In this document: in pieces, positions 1-8,860 of the stretch
Position numbering within the stretch: the first letter of the stretch is position 1
How the letters are laid out: the number at the start of each line of letters is the position of its first letter
Assembly (NCBI RefSeq): GCF_000227135.1
Contig: NC_018259.1
Location: forward strand, 1,444,619-1,508,618
Length of the DNA stretch: 64,000 bases
Reading direction: 5' to 3'
Origin: Leishmania donovani
Lineage: Eukaryota > Euglenozoa > Kinetoplastea > Trypanosomatida > Trypanosomatidae
Position numbers and translations under genes: made by a program
The notes under the pieces: model-generated
Databases searched by the model: none
The model's input: only the letters and a program-made list of their open reading frames with translations
What the model was told of the DNA's origin: nothing

Positions 1-2
1 CC

Positions 3-503
3 AGGCCCGTCCACACGAACCAAGTCTTCCAGTTCGACCTGCTGCATGTGCACGCCGCCGCTGCCTCCGATGACAGCGCTTCTGGTTGCTCGCGTGGTCT
101 TGTGTCGACCTGCTCTGCAGGCGGGGTGCTGTTATACCGATGGCGTCCAGGAGATATACCCTCTGACGGCACAGAGGAGCACATTGGCGCCTCTGTGGGC
201 CCGACTAGTGGCTTGGCAGTGGTGGGGCCCGACACGGTCGTGGTGAGCACCGGCAGCCGCACGTACGACGTATGCCCCGAAGCGCCCAAGGAGAGGGCCC
301 GCACCCTTGCTCTACCATTGCCGTGCCGTGACAACGATCACGGCGATGAAACGCTGCAACCACACTTTCCGGTTCATAGGCGCCAACGATCGCCGATGCA
401 GGACGGGTCAGATGAGGAGTCAAGCTCGGAAAAGTTAGAGCTTCTCACTACCACTGAGGCAACGAATATTGCGGTTCTCTCGCTTACGCAGCGACATACG
501 TGA
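3..503 (+). CDS. 3' end of a WD40-like protein (5' truncated)
   Basis: The reading frame is open from base 3 and runs 166 codons to TGA at 501-503, so its start lies before the window. The stretch around QVFQFDLL followed by GLVSTCSAGGVLLYRW looks like the end of one beta-propeller blade and part of the next. The last 80 residues are hydrophilic and acidic/serine-rich (DGSDEESSSEKLE) and look disordered. An ATG at 46 opens a different frame with a poor composition, and the GTG at 48 is inside this frame, so neither is a likely start. The product is not recognised beyond a probable WD40 fold, and the beta-propeller call rests on pattern only. It lies upstream of the hydrolase cluster on the same strand. 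Confidence 0.5.
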   Translation, partial: RPVHTNQVFQFDLLHVHAAAASDDSASGCSRGLVSTCSAGGVLLYRWRPGDIPSDGTEEHIGASVGPTSGLAVVGPDTVVVSTGSRTYDVCPEAPKERARTLALPLPCRDNDHGDETLQPHFPVHRRQRSPMQDGSDEESSSEKLELLTTTEATNIAVLSLTQRHT

Positions 504-1304
504 AGCCTCGAAATACATCTGTCATTCTCAACGCTACACGTCTCAGTACATCACTCTTAAACCTTGCACAGCATTGGTTCTCGATTACGGAAGCTCGGGG
601 GTAGGCGCAGCTGACGTCTAGTGCAACCCCACCCACTCTCCGCCGGATACTCAGGCACATGCACCCCCCTTTCCCTCCCCCGACACACACAAACTTCATG
701 CCGTGTGCCAAAGAAATTCGCACACAAAGAATCAGGTGTCGAAGCGGTGGAGCAAGAGAGTGCACACTGCAGCGTCAGGAGCCTCGCGCATTGGCTGCTG
801 TGGCCATCCACTGGGACCGTGAGCGCGAGCCGCATCGAAGGAAGACAAAAAGGAGACGTCCATCCTTTCCTGGCACCAACATCTCTCTGCAACCACATTC
901 CGTCTTTTCATATGCTTCAAGCACAATAAGTGCTTCAAGAGAAAGAGCATCGTTTGCTTACGTGAGATGCTTGTGTTCTCCCACCCAACCACTACTGCTC
1001 CTCTCTGTCCCTTTATGCATCCTTCGGCGCCCTCGTTGCGCGTACAAGACCCCCTCCCCCCTTCCCACGCCCTCCACCCTCCACCACACGCACGCGCATC
1101 GACAAGGTATTCCACGCCTACTTCCTCTTCTCTCCATCATTCCGCGTCTTCCCCCCTCCCCCCCGCACAGTGGCATTTGGCGGTAACCCCTCTCCCTGAC
1201 CTCCCTTCTCGTTTTTTCATCGCCATTCACCCGCGTCGTTGCTTCTCACCCTGCATCCTCGTCGACGCGTCGCGCAGAACCGTTCGCGTAGCGTGCCTCA
1301 CTCC
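504..1304. other. Intergenic region and 5' flank of hydrolase copy 1
   Basis: No gene is supported here. From 979 onward the sequence is nearly identical to 5909-6238, the 5' flank of hydrolase copy 2. It differs by a few substitutions and a T6/T10 length change, so it is the duplicated leader/splice region of a paralogue. It runs into the N gap. Confidence 0.7.
979..1304 (+). repeat. Direct repeat A, copy 1 (5' flank of hydrolase copy 1)
   Basis: Starts with the shared TCCCACCCAACC. It matches 5909-6238 with offset 4930, becoming 4934 after the T-run. Differences seen include G/A near 1144 versus 6072, a T6 versus T10 run, and G/A near 1260 versus 6194. These differences mean this is a genuine paralogous copy and not the same DNA assembled twice. 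Confidence 0.85.
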
Positions 1305-2158
1305 NNNNNNNNNNNNNNNNNNNNNNNNNNNNNNNNNNNNNNNNNNNNNNNNNNNNNNNNNNNNNNNNNNNNNNNNNNNNNNNNNNNNNNNNNNNNNNNN
1401 NNNNNNNNNNNNNNNNNNNNNNNNNNNNNNNNNNNNNNNNNNNNNNNNNNNNNNNNNNNNNNNNNNNNNNNNNNNNNNNNNNNNNNNNNNNNNNNNNNNN
1501 NNNNNNNNNNNNNNNNNNNNNNNNNNNNNNNNNNNNNNNNNNNNNNNNNNNNNNNNNNNNNNNNNNNNNNNNNNNNNNNNNNNNNNNNNNNNNNNNNNNN
1601 NNNNNNNNNNNNNNNNNNNNNNNNNNNNNNNNNNNNNNNNNNNNNNNNNNNNNNNNNNNNNNNNNNNNNNNNNNNNNNNNNNNNNNNNNNNNNNNNNNNN
1701 NNNNNNNNNNNNNNNNNNNNNNNNNNNNNNNNNNNNNNNNNNNNNNNNNNNNNNNNNNNNNNNNNNNNNNNNNNNNNNNNNNNNNNNNNNNNNNNNNNNN
1801 NNNNNNNNNNNNNNNNNNNNNNNNNNNNNNNNNNNNNNNNNNNNNNNNNNNNNNNNNNNNNNNNNNNNNNNNNNNNNNNNNNNNNNNNNNNNNNNNNNNN
1901 NNNNNNNNNNNNNNNNNNNNNNNNNNNNNNNNNNNNNNNNNNNNNNNNNNNNNNNNNNNNNNNNNNNNNNNNNNNNNNNNNNNNNNNNNNNNNNNNNNNN
2001 NNNNNNNNNNNNNNNNNNNNNNNNNNNNNNNNNNNNNNNNNNNNNNNNNNNNNNNNNNNNNNNNNNNNNNNNNNNNNNNNNNNNNNNNNNNNNNNNNNNN
2101 NNNNNNNNNNNNNNNNNNNNNNNNNNNNNNNNNNNNNNNNNNNNNNNNNNNNNNNNNN
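1305..2158. other. Assembly gap, 854 N
   Basis: An uninterrupted run of N. By comparison with copy 2 it hides the rest of the leader and about 241 codons (roughly 0.84 kb) of hydrolase copy 1, so the stated gap size agrees with one missing gene segment. Confidence 0.95.
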
Positions 2159-2524
2159 TTCGGCGCGATCACTCCGTCGACACACCTGCGCGACATCATG
2201 GATGTGCTGCGCGCGGACGGCAGCGCGTTCGCTGCGAGCACGCTGAAGGTGATGGAGCGCAACTCGCCGCTGGGCATGACGCTTGCGCTGGAGAACATGA
2301 AGCGGCAGCACACACCTGGGTGCAACACCGTGATGGAGAGCTTCCGTGGCGACTACACGGCGATTCAGACTTCCATTTGTGTGGATGAGCTGGCGAAGGG
2401 CGTGGAGGCGCTGTTTGTCACGAAGGAGAAGCGCCCGCAGTGGACGGTGGGGTCCGTGGACGAAGTCGATGTGGAGCTCGTGAAGCAGCAGTTTGTTATG
2501 ACGGAGAGCACGGTGCCCTTGTAG
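2159..2524 (+). CDS. 3-hydroxyisobutyryl-CoA hydrolase-like, copy 1 (C-terminal part only)
   Basis: An open frame of 121 codons from the gap edge to TAG at 2522-2524. It is nearly identical to residues 242-349 of the gene at 6360-7409 (helical C-terminal region of the enoyl-CoA hydratase/HIBCH family, e.g. NSPLGMTLALENMK). It then differs: GATGTGGAGCTC keeps the frame open and the protein ends VELVKQQFVMTESTVPL. The second copy has two extra bases here and stops early, so this copy shows what the intact C-terminus looks like. The N-terminal two thirds, including the catalytic loop, are in the N gap, so activity cannot be judged. It is the first member of a tandem cluster with 6360-7409 and 8861-9976. 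Confidence 0.75.
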   Translation, partial: FGAITPSTHLRDIMDVLRADGSAFAASTLKVMERNSPLGMTLALENMKRQHTPGCNTVMESFRGDYTAIQTSICVDELAKGVEALFVTKEKRPQWTVGSVDEVDVELVKQQFVMTESTVPL

Positions 2525-5181
2525 GAAAGGCTCGTCTCACATATTCGCGGCTCTGTAGGCGTCGACCTTTCTTTGCCACGAGTGCTGTGCCGGCGCCTTG
2601 ATGCCGCATTGTGCGTGTACACGTGTGGAGTGTGACTGTGGGCGTGTTGGCACTGCAGAAGGTAAAGGACGGTCTTGCTTACGGGGGACCTGCGGCCGGC
2701 TCGGCGTGTGCGTTTCCGTTTCAGCTTGCGGGCGCGAGGCCACGGTTGTGGGGTGTTCACACGCTACCTCTTCTGTGCTTTTTTTTTTCGTATTCGGTGC
2801 ATATGGGCTAAGCCACCTCCGCACAGTCTACAGCTGAGTGTGTGTATGCGCTTGGTTTTTTTTTCACGTCTTCGAGTTTATTGGATCGGTTGTGGCTGGG
2901 CTCTTGTTTCCGGAAAGGATGCCCTCGCCGAGGGTTAAGGGCACCGCTTCCCACAGAGGGATGATGTGCGTCTCATTTTTGTTCACCGGCTTCCGCTTGG
3001 CCTCTTCTGCGCTGTCGCTCACTTCCGCACCCTCTCCCCCATTTCTCCTGTCCTCCTGCACCCTCCAGTTATGCTTCGCGTGCGCGCACTGCGGTAGAGT
3101 GTGAAGGGTACGCGCATGCGTGCGAGCCGAAGAGCTGGAGGGAAGGGGGGAGCAAGTGAGAAGGATGGCAGATGAAGTGGGTAGGGCGCGAGGCGAGGAG
3201 TGCTAAGCGTCCAGGCGTCCTTTGCTTTTGTTTTTTACTTTGTGCTTGTGCTTTTCTTCTTTCCGCTAGGGCATTCATCCGCTATACTTCTCCGCGTCAG
3301 ACGCCGCCCTCGCCTTCTTTTCGTGTTTTGGAATGCAGTCACGGACATCTGCATGCCACACATCTCCGCGCGCATGAGCGCACGCACATATAAAATGATC
3401 CGCACGACTGCTGGCGTGCAGGCTTGCGGTGTACTCTTTTCTCTCCGCCTTTTCTCAGGTCTTCCCCTCTTCCCCTCTTCCCCTCTTCCTGTCTTGCCTT
3501 CGATGCATCTTTCTCTTTTTGGGCCTCTCGTTTTAACTTTCTTTGTCTTTATATTTGTTTCTCTCCCCGGCTACTCCCCCTCTCGCTCCCTTGCTCGCAC
3601 GGCGTCGATGTCCTGGTGCCGTGGTGTGGCAGGTGGCCACGCCTGTTCATCGGCCTCAGCAAATAGCTTCCTCGCCTATCCCTAGTTTTCTCCATCTCGC
3701 TATCCACGGCAGAATCACCACCTCCCTCCCCCTTGCCGATGTCTGCGGCGGTGGAGAGGTGGTAAAATGAGGGGCAAAAAGGCAGAACAACAAATGCGTA
3801 CGTGGCACAAGGATGAGGATGTGGTGGTGGGTCTCGCACCGCGAGTGCAGCGCTGCGTCTCTCTCTCTGAAGCTTTTTAACCGACTTTTTCCTGTCACTT
3901 TTACGTCTTGTACTCTCTCGTTGTGCACGCAGTGAGGCATCCTTATTGCAGCGGTCTTTCTCCACACCCCTCCCCACCTTCTACGCTTCTACCCCCTCTC
4001 CGCCCCTCCACCCTCCTCGAGCCTGTCAGGACGTACACACCCAGTCTCACATGTCTGGCTCTGTACATGTTTTTGCGGGCGACACACGTGCTCGTGGGAA
4101 TGCACGTTCATTCGCGGCCGGGTGCTCTCCCTCTTCCACCGCTCGCCTTGATCTCGGTGCTCGTGTGACTGGGCGGTCAAGAGCGGATGGAAAGGGGGAG
4201 TGGCGGATGGGTCCGATGACGTTCAAGGCGATGCGTGGGCGTTAGGGAGGCAGCCCAATATGCTTTGGCCCCTGTGCACTAGGAATAAGTGGTGTTGTTG
4301 GTGGGGGAGGACAATACCCACTCATGGGTGTCTGCACACACTCATAGACATGCGTACACATATGTGCATTTTTTTTTCTCGTTTTTTGTACTCGTGCTTC
4401 AATGCCTTCCCACGCTATTCCCGCTTCTATTCCCCACTTCCTCGACTCCCCCCACTCCCTCGCCACTCTCTCGCCACTCTCTCGCCTCTGTGCTCTCTAA
4501 CGTTTCCTTGTTTGTCTTCTCTTTGCCTGCCTTTCCTGCGTTTTCTTTTTTGTTTTTTGGGCTTCCACCGTCAGTGACTTCACCTTTTTGGCTTCTTCAT
4601 CCCTCCCCTCCCCTCTCCTCCCGTTTTCCTCGTCTGTGTGCCCCTTTCCATGTGCGCGCGCATGTTTCTGCGTGCCTGCCTGTGCGTGTGCGCGTCTTCG
4701 CGCTCATCTTTTTCTCCACCGCCTTGCCTGTCTCCTGAAGCGGGGCGGGTTGGCACAGAAGAGAGCAAGACCGCCGCCCTCACCTTCCCGTTTCATAACG
4801 GCGCCGCCACCACCGTCTCCTCGTTCCTCACATTCCTGGACAACTCTCATCCTCCCCTTCTTTTGATCTACCTTTATATGTCTTCTTTCTTTCGCTTTCC
4901 TCTTTTTTTTCTAGTGCGCGCGATGGTGCCACCAGACCTCCACCGTTTCCGCCTCCACACCCCCGCCCTGCCCACGTCCGGCTTCTCTTTCACATGCGTC
5001 GCCTTGCAAGCGATCCCAGCAGGGTGGGACACGTGGAACAGTGGCAGGGATGAAAGAGTCGGCTTGCTGACCACTCGCGTCTTCGTCACCCACTGAAGGC
5101 AAAACCACAAGGCAATGAAGGGAGCGACACCTGCACAAAAATCCCTTTCTCCCTCTCTGTGTGCGTGTGTACGCTGGGGCC
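2525..5181. other. Intergenic region, 2.7 kb
   Basis: No supportable gene. It contains the 3' untranslated region of hydrolase copy 1 and many pyrimidine tracts, including about three and a half TCTTCCCC units near 3460-3489 and repeated CACTCTCTCG near 4450-4490. All short frames have the codon bias of simple-sequence DNA, not of a protein. Confidence 0.6.
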
Positions 5182-5525
5182 AAGGTGGACCTTAAGCACC
5201 CCGCCCAGTCAGCGCGACGGAGCTCTCGCGGCCAGCACCGCCCAAGCAGCATGCACAGGTCGAGCTGGAGGATAGGGAGACCATTACCACGCGTGCCGGC
5301 ACGACGGACGGGGCACTCTCTGGCCGTGCACTTGGCCGCTGCGTCTTCTCTCGTCTCCTCTGCGTGTGGCGGCGCACTCACTTCGTTGCCCTCCCACCCC
5401 CTGACCGTGCAAGTCAAGTGAACCCTCCAAAACACATAGACTTTTCCCACGGCAGATCGCATCTGTCCCACCCAACCACTACTGCTCCTCTCTGTCCCTT
5501 TATGCATCCTTCGGCGCCCTCGTTG
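5182..5525 (+). repeat. Exact 344-bp direct repeat B, left copy (gap flank)
   Basis: Identical by eye to 5625-5968 (offset 443). The two copies sit directly either side of a 99-N gap. The likeliest reading is that two contig ends overlap and were scaffolded instead of merged. Confidence 0.85.
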
Positions 5526-5624
5526 NNNNNNNNNNNNNNNNNNNNNNNNNNNNNNNNNNNNNNNNNNNNNNNNNNNNNNNNNNNNNNNNNNNNNNNNNNN
5601 NNNNNNNNNNNNNNNNNNNNNNNN
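5526..5624. other. Assembly gap, 99 N
   Basis: Fixed-size run of N with an exact 344-bp repeat on both sides; probably a negative gap in the scaffold. Confidence 0.95.
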
Positions 5625-5968
5625 AAGGTGGACCTTAAGCACCCCGCCCAGTCAGCGCGACGGAGCTCTCGCGGCCAGCACCGCCCAAGCAGCATGCACA
5701 GGTCGAGCTGGAGGATAGGGAGACCATTACCACGCGTGCCGGCACGACGGACGGGGCACTCTCTGGCCGTGCACTTGGCCGCTGCGTCTTCTCTCGTCTC
5801 CTCTGCGTGTGGCGGCGCACTCACTTCGTTGCCCTCCCACCCCCTGACCGTGCAAGTCAAGTGAACCCTCCAAAACACATAGACTTTTCCCACGGCAGAT
5901 CGCATCTGTCCCACCCAACCACTACTGCTCCTCTCTGTCCCTTTATGCATCCTTCGGCGCCCTCGTTG
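5625..5968 (+). repeat. Exact 344-bp direct repeat B, right copy
   Basis: Same sequence as 5182-5525. This copy continues without interruption into the 5' flank and coding region of hydrolase copy 2, so it is the one that should be kept if the duplication is artefactual. Confidence 0.85.
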
Positions 5969-6238
5969 CGCGTACAAGACCCCCTCCCCCCTTCCCACGC
6001 CCTCCACCCTCCACCACACGCACGCGCATCGACAAGGTATTCCACGCCTACTTCCTCTTCTCTCCATCATTCCACGTCTTCCCCCCTCCCCCCCGCACAG
6101 TGGCATTTGGCGGTAACCCCTCTCCCTGACCTCCCTTCTCGTTTTTTTTTTCATCGCCATTCACCCGCGTCGTTGCTTCTCACCCTGCATCCTCATCGAC
6201 GCGTCGCGCAGAACCGTTCGCGTAGCGTGCCTCACTCC
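5909..6238 (+). repeat. Direct repeat A, copy 2 (5' flank of hydrolase copy 2)
   Basis: Paralogous to 979-1304 with a handful of differences. It contains C/T-rich tracts that could serve as trans-splice signals and a T10 run at 6142-6151. Confidence 0.85.
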
Positions 6239-6359
6239 TCCGTGCATCCTTCCCTTCGGTTTATCGGTGCGCACCAGCCCAGCCCAGCGCAGCCCCGCCC
6301 CGCCTTCGGACGCGCGCATCTATCTGCGGGACGGGCCGCCGTGAGCTGAGCATACCACC

Positions 6360-7409
6360 ATGCACAGTGCTGTCACTTGCATCAAGAGCCCGGGCGCGGC
6401 TCTCTTCACCGACACTGCCACCTGCCGCACCATCACGTTGAGCCGGCCCGATGCGTTGAACGCCATGTCGTTGCCGATGGTGCAGGACCTGCATCGCCTG
6501 TACATCACAGAGCCGCACCCGAACGAGGATGCCGTGTACGTTGTGCGCGGTGACGGGCGGCGCAGCTTCTGTGCTGGTGGCGACCTGAAGGCCCTCACAG
6601 GACCCGAGAAAGACACGCACAACCCGCTGTTCTACCGCCTGGAGTACGAGGTGGACTCGCACATTGCGGTGATGCGGCGCACGCAGGTGGCGATGTGGGC
6701 GGGGCACGTGCTGGGGAGCGGCGTGGGCGTGTCGGTGCACAGCCGTTACCGCGTTGCGTGCGAGACGACGCGGTTCGCGATGCCGGAGACGCAGATCGGC
6801 GGCGCGAACGACGTTGCGACGAGCTGGGTGTTCTCGTCGCTGCCGATATGCGGGCTTGGCATGTACCTTGCGATCACGGGCAACACGCTGCAAGGCGCGG
6901 ACGTGTTCCACGCGGGCCTGGCGACGCACTACATCCCTGTGGAGAAGTTCGGCGCTGTGGAGGCTGCGCTGGCGGCGCTGCCGTCGTCGGAGGGCGTCGA
7001 GGAGTGCCTCCGCGGGTTCAGCGAGGACGTTGCTGTGCCGCCGTTCACGCTGGCGGAGAACGCGCCTGTGCTGGCGAAGGCGTTCGGCGCGATCACTCCG
7101 TCGACACACCTGCGCGACATCATGGATGTGCTGCGCGCGGACGGCAGCGCGTTCGCTGCGAGCACGCTGAAGGTGATGGAGCGCAACTCGCCGCTGGGCA
7201 TGACGCTTGCGCTGGAGAACATGAAGCGGCAGCACACACCTGGGTGCAACACCGTGATGGAGAGCTTCCGTGGCGACTACACGGCGATTCAGACTTCCAT
7301 TTGTGTGGATGAGCTGGCGAAGGGCGTGGAGGCGCTGTTTGTCACGAAGGAGAAGCGCCCGCAGTGGACGGTGGGGTCCGTGGACGAAGTCGATGTGTGC
7401 TGCTCGTGA
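6360..7409 (+). CDS. 3-hydroxyisobutyryl-CoA hydrolase-like protein, copy 2
   Basis: This is a 349-aa protein of the crotonase superfamily, closest to HIBCH, which removes CoA from 3-hydroxyisobutyryl-CoA in mitochondrial valine breakdown. Family marks are SRPDALNAMSLPM near residue 30, the oxyanion/CoA motif FCAGGDLKAL near 65, GHVLGSGVGVSVHSRYRVA near 115, and AMPET with Glu143 followed by Asp151, the usual catalytic pair. The hallmark FPDVG loop is changed to GANDVA, so substrate choice may differ from true HIBCH. The C-terminus ends VDVCCS because two extra bases after GATGTG at 7392-7397 shift the frame; the other frame continues with LVKQQFV as in copy 1. This is either a sequencing error or a true truncation of about 15 residues. 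An enoyl-CoA hydratase name is also possible. Confidence 0.8.
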   Translation: MHSAVTCIKSPGAALFTDTATCRTITLSRPDALNAMSLPMVQDLHRLYITEPHPNEDAVYVVRGDGRRSFCAGGDLKALTGPEKDTHNPLFYRLEYEVDSHIAVMRRTQVAMWAGHVLGSGVGVSVHSRYRVACETTRFAMPETQIGGANDVATSWVFSSLPICGLGMYLAITGNTLQGADVFHAGLATHYIPVEKFGAVEAALAALPSSEGVEECLRGFSEDVAVPPFTLAENAPVLAKAFGAITPSTHLRDIMDVLRADGSAFAASTLKVMERNSPLGMTLALENMKRQHTPGCNTVMESFRGDYTAIQTSICVDELAKGVEALFVTKEKRPQWTVGSVDEVDVCCS

Positions 7410-7423
7410 AGCAGCAGTTTGTT
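7107..7423 (+). repeat. Exact 317-bp direct repeat C, left copy
   Basis: Identical by eye to 7523-7839 (offset 416), directly flanking a 99-N gap. It covers the last 100 codons of hydrolase copy 2, including the frame-shifting two bases. Confidence 0.85.
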
Positions 7424-7522
7424 NNNNNNNNNNNNNNNNNNNNNNNNNNNNNNNNNNNNNNNNNNNNNNNNNNNNNNNNNNNNNNNNNNNNNNNNNNNNN
7501 NNNNNNNNNNNNNNNNNNNNNN
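7424..7522. other. Assembly gap, 99 N
   Basis: Fixed-size N run between two exact copies of a 317-bp sequence; probably overlapping contig ends. Confidence 0.95.
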
Positions 7523-7825
7523 CACCTGCGCGACATCATGGATGTGCTGCGCGCGGACGGCAGCGCGTTCGCTGCGAGCACGCTGAAGGTGATGGAGCGC
7601 AACTCGCCGCTGGGCATGACGCTTGCGCTGGAGAACATGAAGCGGCAGCACACACCTGGGTGCAACACCGTGATGGAGAGCTTCCGTGGCGACTACACGG
7701 CGATTCAGACTTCCATTTGTGTGGATGAGCTGGCGAAGGGCGTGGAGGCGCTGTTTGTCACGAAGGAGAAGCGCCCGCAGTGGACGGTGGGGTCCGTGGA
7801 CGAAGTCGATGTGTGCTGCTCGTGA
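7523..7825 (+). pseudogene. Hydrolase tail fragment, probably a duplicate of the end of copy 2
   Basis: A 100-codon open frame from the gap edge to TGA at 7823-7825. It is identical to the end of the gene at 6360-7409, including the same two-base insertion that creates the VDVCCS ending. It has no start codon or N-terminal domain in the window. Because its left edge is an artificial gap and the match is exact, I infer it is the same locus assembled twice and not a third gene. If it is real, it would be the tail of a further copy hidden in the gap. Confidence 0.6.
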
Positions 7826-7839
7826 AGCAGCAGTTTGTT
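7523..7839 (+). repeat. Exact 317-bp direct repeat C, right copy
   Basis: Same as 7107-7423. Beyond 7839 it continues into unique 3' flank (CTCGCGGAGGGC), so it supplies the true downstream sequence of copy 2. Confidence 0.85.
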
Positions 7840-8860
7840 CTCGCGGAGGGCTTGCGAATATTCGGAAGTTGAAAGGATTGACGCGCGTGTTTCGGTGTTT
7901 TTTGTGCTGTTACCGTGCGCAGGCGAGCCCTGTGGGGTGACGGCGGTGTTGCACCTCCTGCTATTTTCGGTGATGGATTTATGGCCCTGGGCTGCGTAGG
8001 TGTCTTCTACGGTGGCGATGCTTCACGCAGTTCTCCTCCGCGTCAGCTGTTTATTGCCGTTTTTGCTGTTTCGCTTAGTGCGAGTGTGGGATGAGGGTGT
8101 GGAGTGAACCGCCCGCTGGCCATCCTCCGCACAGAAACTCGGGAGCAGCTGCTCGGCTAATGCAAAGGGAGAGAGGCGGCGTCGCCGCACTCGGCGCAAC
8201 ACTGTAAGGGTTTTGCCGACATGCGTGTCTCTACCAGCGAGGTGGGCATGAACACCGCTGGTGGCCCATCACTAGTGGTGGATGCCGCTGCTCATCCATC
8301 GGGTGCTCACGGCCGTGCGCTGTGGCGCACGGCCTTTTTCAGCTCTCGGTGGGCGTCCTCTGACGGGGCGAAGGTGCTTGAGTGTTGGCGTTTGTGCTCT
8401 GCCCCGGTTTCCTAGCCCTACGGCTTGCGGCTTGAGCTGCTGACCTCATCGTCGATTTGCCCTTGTGTTTCTCTTCTATCCGCCCCCCCCCTCTGCGTCG
8501 CGCACCCGCTTGCGGGCGGCAACGCTGCTCTATCAGCGCTCTGTACTTTGGCATCTTCCTCCGCTCGCCTCGCTGAGACGCACTCACCAAGGTTTCTTTA
8601 AAGGCAAGGGTCCTACGGCGCGGCACACTTGCACTCGGGTGAGCGAGCTTGCTGGGCACGCACGCGCCCTCGTATACAGCATCGCGCACCTACTGGAGCG
8701 TCAGGGGCTATATATGTATATATATATTATCCGAGGTGCTTCTCCTGCCCAAAGCCGTCCCTCGCTGATCGCCTTTTCCGGTACCCTTCCTTTCTCGAGT
8801 TGCGGTCGTATCTAAGACAAACGCGAGGGCCTCAAAGGCACTGGTGTGCACGAGCACATA
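7840..8860. other. Intergenic region, about 1 kb
   Basis: No gene supported. It holds the 3' flank of copy 2, a perfect stem-loop with a T-run at 8311-8339, and a TA microsatellite at 8709-8730 shortly before the next gene. Confidence 0.6.
8311..8339 (+). other. Perfect 10-bp inverted repeat, 4-nt loop, followed by T5
   Basis: GGCCGTGCGC, loop TGTG, then GCGCACGGCC and TTTTT. The arms are exact reverse complements and 9 of 10 pairs are in a very GC-rich stem. It has the shape of a bacterial intrinsic terminator, but no such mechanism is established for trypanosomatid RNA polymerase II. In the transcript it would be a stable hairpin in the 3' flank of the hydrolase copy. Confidence 0.6.

Noticed and set aside
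6261..7235. Long minus-strand open frame of 324 codons over the hydrolase gene
   Set aside because: It is the antisense shadow of a clearly recognised + strand gene and has an Arg/His/Ala-rich, domain-free composition.
8311..8339. Calling the hairpin a transcription terminator
   Set aside because: Genes on both sides are on the same strand in one transcription unit and no intrinsic termination is known for this polymerase system, so only the structure is reported.
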